19,770 nt of DNA from Sphingobium sp. (lineage in GTDB: Bacteria; Pseudomonadota; Alphaproteobacteria; Sphingomonadales; Sphingomonadaceae). The notes under the pieces were generated by a model. That model was not told where the DNA came from. It did not search any database and was given only the letters and a program-made list of their open reading frames with translations. Shown in pieces: positions 15,669 to 19,770 of this stretch. Made by a program: the position numbers and the translations under genes. The stretch spans positions 1 to 19,770 of the forward strand of contig NZ_QFOA01000063.1 in assembly GCF_003248505.1 (NCBI RefSeq). Direction: 5' to 3'. Positions within the stretch are counted from its first letter, which is position 1; each line of letters begins with the position of its first letter.

Positions 15669-15692
15669 GACAGGCGCGTCGGCTCACCTGTC
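15669..15692. promoter_or_regulatory. Inverted repeat in the divergent intergenic region
   Basis: GACAGG (15669-15674) and CCTGTC (15687-15692) form a 6-bp inverted repeat with 12 bp between arms, in the 121-bp gap between the divergent SDR and sulfotransferase genes. It could be an operator shared by both promoters. The arms are short, so chance is a real possibility. Confidence 0.25.
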
Positions 15693-15754
15693 GGGCGGTG
15701 GGTAAGATCGGGAAGGGCGTCCGCTACCACCGGCAAAAATCAGGAGAGGATTGG

Positions 15755-16909
15755 ATGGTCGGAACACCGGAAGCATCGCTGCGCGCCGAGGAACTGCTGA
15801 ATGGCTTCCGTCTTTCGGACGAGGTGAGGGAGGGCGCGCGTCCCGGGTTGCTGGCGATGCTGCATGCGCTCGACAGGACGGACGGGCTGACGGCGGACGG
15901 ACGGGCGCGGGCAGACGCGCTGCTTTCCGACAATCTGCGTCGTCTGGCGGCGGTGGATGCCGACCGTCGGCATTACCCTGAAATAGCCAAAGTGGAGATC
16001 GTCCGCCCCGTTTTCATTCTGGGCCTGCCGCGATGCGGGACCAGCCTGTTGCATGCGGTGATCGGCGCCGACCCTGGCGTGCGAACGCCCCTGTCCTGGG
16101 AAGTGGCCGATCCGTCGCCGCCGCCCACCGCCGAGGGATTCGCCACCGACCCGCGTGCGAAAGCCTTTGACGATTATGTCGCGGCGGCCTTTACCGGCGA
16201 ATGGGCGGACATGCTGAAGGCGCACCCGATTGGGGCGTGGATACCGCAGGAAGACGGCATGATCCTGGAGGCGAGCTTCCAGAGCATCAACCCCCTGACG
16301 CAATATCGCATGCCGGACTATTATCCCTGGTATCTGTCGCAAGATTCCGCCTTCGCCTATCGCGTGCACCGCATGTTCCTTCAGCATCTGGCGTGGCGGA
16401 ACCCGCGCGGCCGTTGGGTGTGCAAGGTGCAGGAACATGCCTATCACCTGCCGGCCCTGCTGGCGGAATATCCCGACGCGATGCTGGTCCAGCCGCATCG
16501 CGATCCGGTCGCGGTGCAGGCTTCGATCTGCCGCCTGATCGAGGTTTTGCGCAGCCCTGCCTTCGACCGTCAGGACAGGCGTGCGCTGGGACAGGAATTG
16601 CTGCATCTGTGGCATGACGGGCAGGAACGGATGATGGCGTTCCGCCGCGCCAATCCCGCCGTTCCGATCCTGGATCTGGCTTATCGCGACCTGGCCGCCG
16701 ACCCGGTCGATGCCGTCAGGCGGGTCTATGCCTTCGCCGACATTCCCTTCACCGCCGCCACCGAAGCGGGCGCACGAGGATGGCTGGCGGACAACCCGGC
16801 GGGCAAACATGGCCAACATGTCTATGCGCTGGAAGATTACGGCCTTTCGGCTGGCGAAGTGCAGGTCGTTTACGCGGATTATATCGCCGCCTATCGGGAG
16901 TATCTGTGA
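15755..16909 (+). CDS. Sulfotransferase family protein (PAPS-dependent)
   Basis: A 384-aa protein with the cytosolic-type sulfotransferase signature. The 5'-phosphosulfate loop is F-I-L-G90-L-P-R-C-G-T-S-L-L-H, and the 3'-phosphate site is H248-R249-D250-P with S257 in QASICRLIE. It would transfer sulfate from PAPS to a hydroxyl or amine of a small molecule. The ATG at 15755 follows AGGAGAGG; an in-frame ATG at 15698 would add 19 residues without similarity to the family. The stop overlaps the next start by 1 nt (TGATG), so it is coupled to the DUF1214 protein. It is divergent from the SDR/kinase pair. The acceptor is unknown, and no PAPS-synthesis gene is in the window. Confidence 0.93.
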   Translation: MVGTPEASLRAEELLNGFRLSDEVREGARPGLLAMLHALDRTDGLTADGRARADALLSDNLRRLAAVDADRRHYPEIAKVEIVRPVFILGLPRCGTSLLHAVIGADPGVRTPLSWEVADPSPPPTAEGFATDPRAKAFDDYVAAAFTGEWADMLKAHPIGAWIPQEDGMILEASFQSINPLTQYRMPDYYPWYLSQDSAFAYRVHRMFLQHLAWRNPRGRWVCKVQEHAYHLPALLAEYPDAMLVQPHRDPVAVQASICRLIEVLRSPAFDRQDRRALGQELLHLWHDGQERMMAFRRANPAVPILDLAYRDLAADPVDAVRRVYAFADIPFTAATEAGARGWLADNPAGKHGQHVYALEDYGLSAGEVQVVYADYIAAYREYL

Positions 16910-18084
16910 TGGAGAGGATCATGCTGCCCCAATGGAGCGATCATATCGCGGCGCTGGCGGGGGCGCGCGATGCGTTGGAACCGCTTGCCGACCCACGGGA
17001 CCCTTTGCTGGAGCAGGGGGCTCTTAAACTTCTGTTTCAGGGGTTGGCGTCGGGCGTCTTTACCGCCTTTGGCGATCCCGATTTCCCCGATTTCGTTCCC
17101 GCCATGAACAGCGTGCTGAACGCGGCGATGACCAACCCCGACTTCGTCTATGGCACGGCCATGATCGATGGGGCGGGAACGTACCGGATCAGCGGCGAGC
17201 GCGGGGATTCGCTGTTCGTCCTGTTCGACATCGCGGCGGGTGGCCTGGGCGTCATGGAAAAACCGGGGCCGACATGCGGAACGATCGATCTCGACAGTCT
17301 GGCGCTCGACGCCGACGGGCGGTTCGAATTGCTTTTGAGTGCCGAGCGGCCGACGGATTGGGCCGGCAACTGGCACCGCCTCGATCCCGCAGCGACCACC
17401 ATCAACATGCGGGAAGCGCGCTATGACTGGCGCGGGCGCGATGGCCGCTTCGCGATCGATCGGATCGACCGACCGCATGGCGGGCGACCGCGCGACGCAG
17501 CAGCGCTGGCGGAACGGCTGGCGGCGCTGGCCCGTTACCCGCAACGCTTTGCAGGCATGTGGGTCGGCGTCGTGCGCGCCATGGCCGCGAAGGGTCTCTG
17601 GAACCGGTTCGAGCATGATGATTGGGCGGGGCGCGGCGGCGTGGCGGGCCAGCATTATTATCAGGGCCTGTTCGACATTCCGACGGGCCACATATTATTG
17701 CTGGAAACCGAAATCCCTGATCGGGTGCGGTATTGGAATGTGCAATTGGGCGATCTGGTCTGGAACACGGTCGATTGGATGAACCATCAGTCCAGCCTGA
17801 ATGGCGGGCAGGCGCGGATGGATGCTGACGGCCGTTTCCGGGCGGTGATCGCGCTGGAGGATCCCGGCGTTCCCAACTGGCTGGATCCAGGCGGCAATCG
17901 TAAGGGCGCCATCATGCTCCGCTGGACGGAGGGATCGAGCGGGCCCGCGCCGACCTTGCGCGCCGTGCCTTTCGATGCGCTGCGCGATGCCTTGCCCCGC
18001 GATACGCCGATGGTCGACGCCATGGAGCGGGAGAAGAGCCTGCGTCAGCGGCGAACCGCGTTCCAGATGCGGCGACGCTGGTAG
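16909..18084 (+). CDS. DUF1214 domain-containing protein
   Basis: A 391-aa protein without signal peptide. The C-terminal part, about residues 255-350, matches DUF1214: LLLETEIPDRVRYWNVQLGD, then a WMNHQSSLNG segment and VIALEDPGVPNWLDPGG-type end with LRWTEG. The N-terminal 200 residues are not recognised, but contain a hydrophobic, mostly beta-like stretch. The function of DUF1214 is not established. Two starts are possible: ATG 16909 overlaps the sulfotransferase stop as TGATG and has GGGAG 8 nt upstream; ATG 16921 follows GGAGAGG and would remove 4 residues. Tight coupling with a sulfotransferase suggests that the two act on the same compound. The gene ends 9 bp before a strong terminator. 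Confidence 0.85.
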   Translation: MERIMLPQWSDHIAALAGARDALEPLADPRDPLLEQGALKLLFQGLASGVFTAFGDPDFPDFVPAMNSVLNAAMTNPDFVYGTAMIDGAGTYRISGERGDSLFVLFDIAAGGLGVMEKPGPTCGTIDLDSLALDADGRFELLLSAERPTDWAGNWHRLDPAATTINMREARYDWRGRDGRFAIDRIDRPHGGRPRDAAALAERLAALARYPQRFAGMWVGVVRAMAAKGLWNRFEHDDWAGRGGVAGQHYYQGLFDIPTGHILLLETEIPDRVRYWNVQLGDLVWNTVDWMNHQSSLNGGQARMDADGRFRAVIALEDPGVPNWLDPGGNRKGAIMLRWTEGSSGPAPTLRAVPFDALRDALPRDTPMVDAMEREKSLRQRRTAFQMRRRW

Positions 18085-18093
18085 AACAGCCAC

Positions 18094-18142
18094 GAGAGCG
18101 GCGATCTGACTGAATCAGATCGCCGCTCTCAGTCTTTGTTTG
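18094..18142 (+). terminator. Strong terminator hairpin, perfect 16-bp stem
   Basis: GAGAGCGGCGATCTGA (18094-18109) and its exact reverse complement (18115-18130) surround the loop CTGAA. A T-rich tail, AGTCTTTGTTTG, follows on the forward strand. It lies just after the DUF1214 stop and is the clearest terminator in the window. It can also stop reverse transcripts from the convergent gene. Confidence 0.88.
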
Positions 18143-18144
18143 CC

Positions 18145-18188
18145 GCGATTTCTTAACCGTCAAATGATTCTATTTGACTGGAAATCGC
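18145..18188 (-). terminator. Two-part hairpin after the reverse-strand kinase-fold gene
   Basis: An outer 8-bp stem (GCGATTTC at 18145-18152, GAAATCGC at 18181-18188) encloses an inner perfect 7-bp stem (GTCAAAT at 18159-18165, ATTTGAC at 18172-18178) with a 6-nt loop. It lies 32 bp past the reverse-strand stop. No U-run follows on the reverse strand, so termination is likely but not certain. Confidence 0.5.
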
Positions 18189-18220
18189 TCTGGCGCCGCT
18201 GCCAACCGCTTCTTTTCCGG

Positions 18221-19315
18221 TCAGAAATTAACGCCGAGCGCCGACACGGTGCCAAGGTCCTCGCCCGCGACATAGATGCGCTCGACGATATGCGCGCCTT
18301 TCTGGCCCCATTCATCCATGTTTGCGAGCCATGACTGCATAGCATAGGGCGGCCAACGCCGGTAATATTCCCACAGCGTGTCATCGTCCGGCACCCCTTG
18401 CGCACCCGTTTCCACGAGGCAGCGGCGATAATGGCGCAGCAATTCGCGGTCGTTGGCGCGCCGTTCCTCGATCGTCAAAGCGCCAAGGATGAAATAGGTG
18501 AAGTCGCGGATCGGCCTGCCCCTGCGGACCAGTTGCCAATCGAGCCAGACCCGCTCGCCATTGGGGCGGACATAGCTGTTGCCCTGATGGCTGTCGCCAT
18601 GGACCAGGCACCATGGGCCCTGTTCCTTCGTCTGCGCGAAATCCACGAGCGCATCGAACACCGTATGCAGCCGGGACAGATCGCTCTTGATCCAGTTCGG
18701 CAGGAAGGACTGATATTCAGGCTTTGCATGGTTCTGCTCGGCAAAGCTGTACATCATGTTCAACTGCTGCACATCGACCGGGTTCGCCATGGAGACGGGC
18801 AGCCAGTCCGCCGCATGAAGCGTCGGACTGTCCCAGAATGCACCGTGAATCCTGGCAAGGCTGGCAATCGCCCGCGCGGCTTCCTCCACGCCCATATGAT
18901 CGGTGCTGATGCCGAAATGGCCGCCTTCGATCGACAGGTCTTCCATGACGACCAGCCCCTGGCCGCTATCCTGTCGCGGGTCCCACGCCTCGAAGAAGGA
19001 CCGGGGCGCGGGAAAGTCGACATGGCGACGGAAATCTTCGTAAAACCGGGCTTCCAGACGGCAGATGCCCTGACTTTCGAATTGCGCCCAATTGGCCTTC
19101 AGGCAGACATTGTCCGGAATGCCTGCCGCCTTGCCGACGTCGTTCATGGTCAGCTTGACCTGATATTTCGTCGTATGGCTGTTGCGAAGGAACACTTCCT
19201 CCATGGCTTCGATCACGATGCCCGGATAGCGCGCCTGCATGATCTGGGTCAGCCATTGCGGCGTGACATCCTCCAGCCTGGCGGGAATGCCCACCGGGTT
19301 CGGCATATTCGACAT
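18221..19315 (-). CDS. APH/EcKinase-fold phosphotransferase family protein
   Basis: A 364-aa soluble kinase-fold protein with a complete catalytic loop, V-H239-G-D241-S-H-Q-G-N246, and metal-binding D259 in VWLDWQL followed by RRGRPIRDFTYFILGALTIEERR. The layout also resembles ecdysteroid-kinase-like proteins. It is the intact paralogue of the protein at 13643-14794 and probably phosphorylates a small-molecule hydroxyl using ATP. The ATG at 19315 is chosen because AAGGG lies 7 nt upstream and overlaps the end of the preceding gene; TTG at 19318 is an in-frame alternative. It follows the FAD oxidoreductase gene by 10 bp, so the two form one transcription unit. Confidence 0.9.
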   Translation of the reverse strand: MSNMPNPVGIPARLEDVTPQWLTQIMQARYPGIVIEAMEEVFLRNSHTTKYQVKLTMNDVGKAAGIPDNVCLKANWAQFESQGICRLEARFYEDFRRHVDFPAPRSFFEAWDPRQDSGQGLVVMEDLSIEGGHFGISTDHMGVEEAARAIASLARIHGAFWDSPTLHAADWLPVSMANPVDVQQLNMMYSFAEQNHAKPEYQSFLPNWIKSDLSRLHTVFDALVDFAQTKEQGPWCLVHGDSHQGNSYVRPNGERVWLDWQLVRRGRPIRDFTYFILGALTIEERRANDRELLRHYRRCLVETGAQGVPDDDTLWEYYRRWPPYAMQSWLANMDEWGQKGAHIVERIYVAGEDLGTVSALGVNF

Positions 19316-19325
19316 CAAAAGACCC

Positions 19326-19770
19326 TTATTTCATCTTCTTGAGTTCGCGCGACGCGCGCTTTGCCGCGATGCGCCCTGCAATGCCGGACACGCCGCCGCC
19401 AGGATGTGCGCCCGCTCCGCCGATCAGGAAGCCGGGGAACGGCGGCTTGGGACCGCCGAAGCCGGTTGCCGGACGGTGCACCCCGGACCGCAGCGCGCCG
19501 AAGTCGATATGGGTGACGCAGCCGTTGGTGACATTCAGGCGCTTTTCGCGCTCACGCGCGGTTTCCACGAAGCGACCGACCTCGGTGTCGAAGCCATCGT
19601 AGAATTCGCCCAAATGATTGAGGATCGAGGACATGGTCTTGTCCTTGAGCGCGGGCGACCAGCCTTCGCGGGCATCGACCGCCATGCCGGGCAGGTAGAT
19701 ATAGGCGAGCGACCCGCCGGGAGGCGCCTGCGTCGGGTCGGAATTGGACAGCGGGATGAGCGATACCGCG
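19326..19770 (-). CDS. Phytoene-desaturase-like FAD-dependent oxidoreductase (5' partial)
   Basis: The open frame runs off the right edge, giving the last 147 residues of a larger protein. The end contains FLIGGAGAHPGGGVSGIAGRIAA, the C-terminal FAD-contacting motif of the phytoene desaturase/amine oxidase-like flavoproteins, in which the HPGGGVSG stretch is characteristic. Before it, GGSLAYIYLPGMAVDAREGW and the NGCVTHIDFGALRSGVHRP segment fit the same family. Members desaturate or oxidise lipophilic substrates. The N-terminal dinucleotide-binding motif is outside the window. It precedes the intact kinase-fold gene in one operon. Confidence 0.88.
   Translation of the reverse strand, partial: AVSLIPLSNSDPTQAPPGGSLAYIYLPGMAVDAREGWSPALKDKTMSSILNHLGEFYDGFDTEVGRFVETAREREKRLNVTNGCVTHIDFGALRSGVHRPATGFGGPKPPFPGFLIGGAGAHPGGGVSGIAGRIAAKRASRELKKMK

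Overview
The window looks like about 20 kb of a GC-rich alphaproteobacterial chromosome or large plasmid, most likely from a sphingomonad. I infer this from the gene set: a large TonB-dependent receptor, several SDR dehydrogenases, a spinster-type MFS transporter, a Rieske oxygenase and a carboxymuconolactone decarboxylase-like protein, with short GTGA/TGATG overlaps and GAGAGG-type ribosome sites. No tRNA, rRNA, insertion sequence, integrase or CRISPR array was seen. Gene density is high and every reading frame that I recognise is intact; only the two edge genes are cut.

Layout. Bases 1-4134 (+): the C-terminal part of a Rieske oxygenase alpha subunit, a 581-aa UGSC-family protein with Cys in the possible selenocysteine position, and a coupled aminoglycoside-phosphotransferase-fold (APH-fold) protein with an altered catalytic loop. 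Bases 4284-6830 (+): a TonB-dependent receptor preceded by a perfect 20-bp palindrome. Bases 6843-6924: a terminator-like hairpin followed by a second hairpin that buries the ribosome site of a TetR regulator (6925-7593). Bases 7653-12925 (+): a long run of a small NifU-like CxxC protein, an SDR whose catalytic Tyr is His, a luciferase-like flavin oxidoreductase, an SDR with an enlarged Ser-Tyr insertion, an MFS transporter and a classical SDR, followed by a CMD-like protein (13035-13412). Bases 13643-15633 (-): an SDR and a kinase-fold protein. Bases 15755-18084 (+): a PAPS-type sulfotransferase coupled to a DUF1214 protein, ending at a perfect 16-bp hairpin. Bases 18221-19770 (-): a truncated phytoene-desaturase-like FAD oxidoreductase and a second, paralogous kinase-fold protein.

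How the genes may work together (inference). The receptor and the MFS protein give outer- and inner-membrane passage. The Rieske enzyme, the flavin oxidoreductase, the FAD oxidoreductase and four SDRs give oxygenation and alcohol/ketone chemistry. Three kinase-fold proteins plus a sulfotransferase suggest that hydroxyl groups are phosphorylated or sulfated during catabolism. The substrate cannot be read from the sequence: there is no ring-cleavage dioxygenase, CoA ligase or thiolase here. The most unusual items are the kinase/sulfotransferase combination, the UGSC-APH pair, the His-for-Tyr SDR, the two altered kinase catalytic loops, and the hairpin over the TetR ribosome site.
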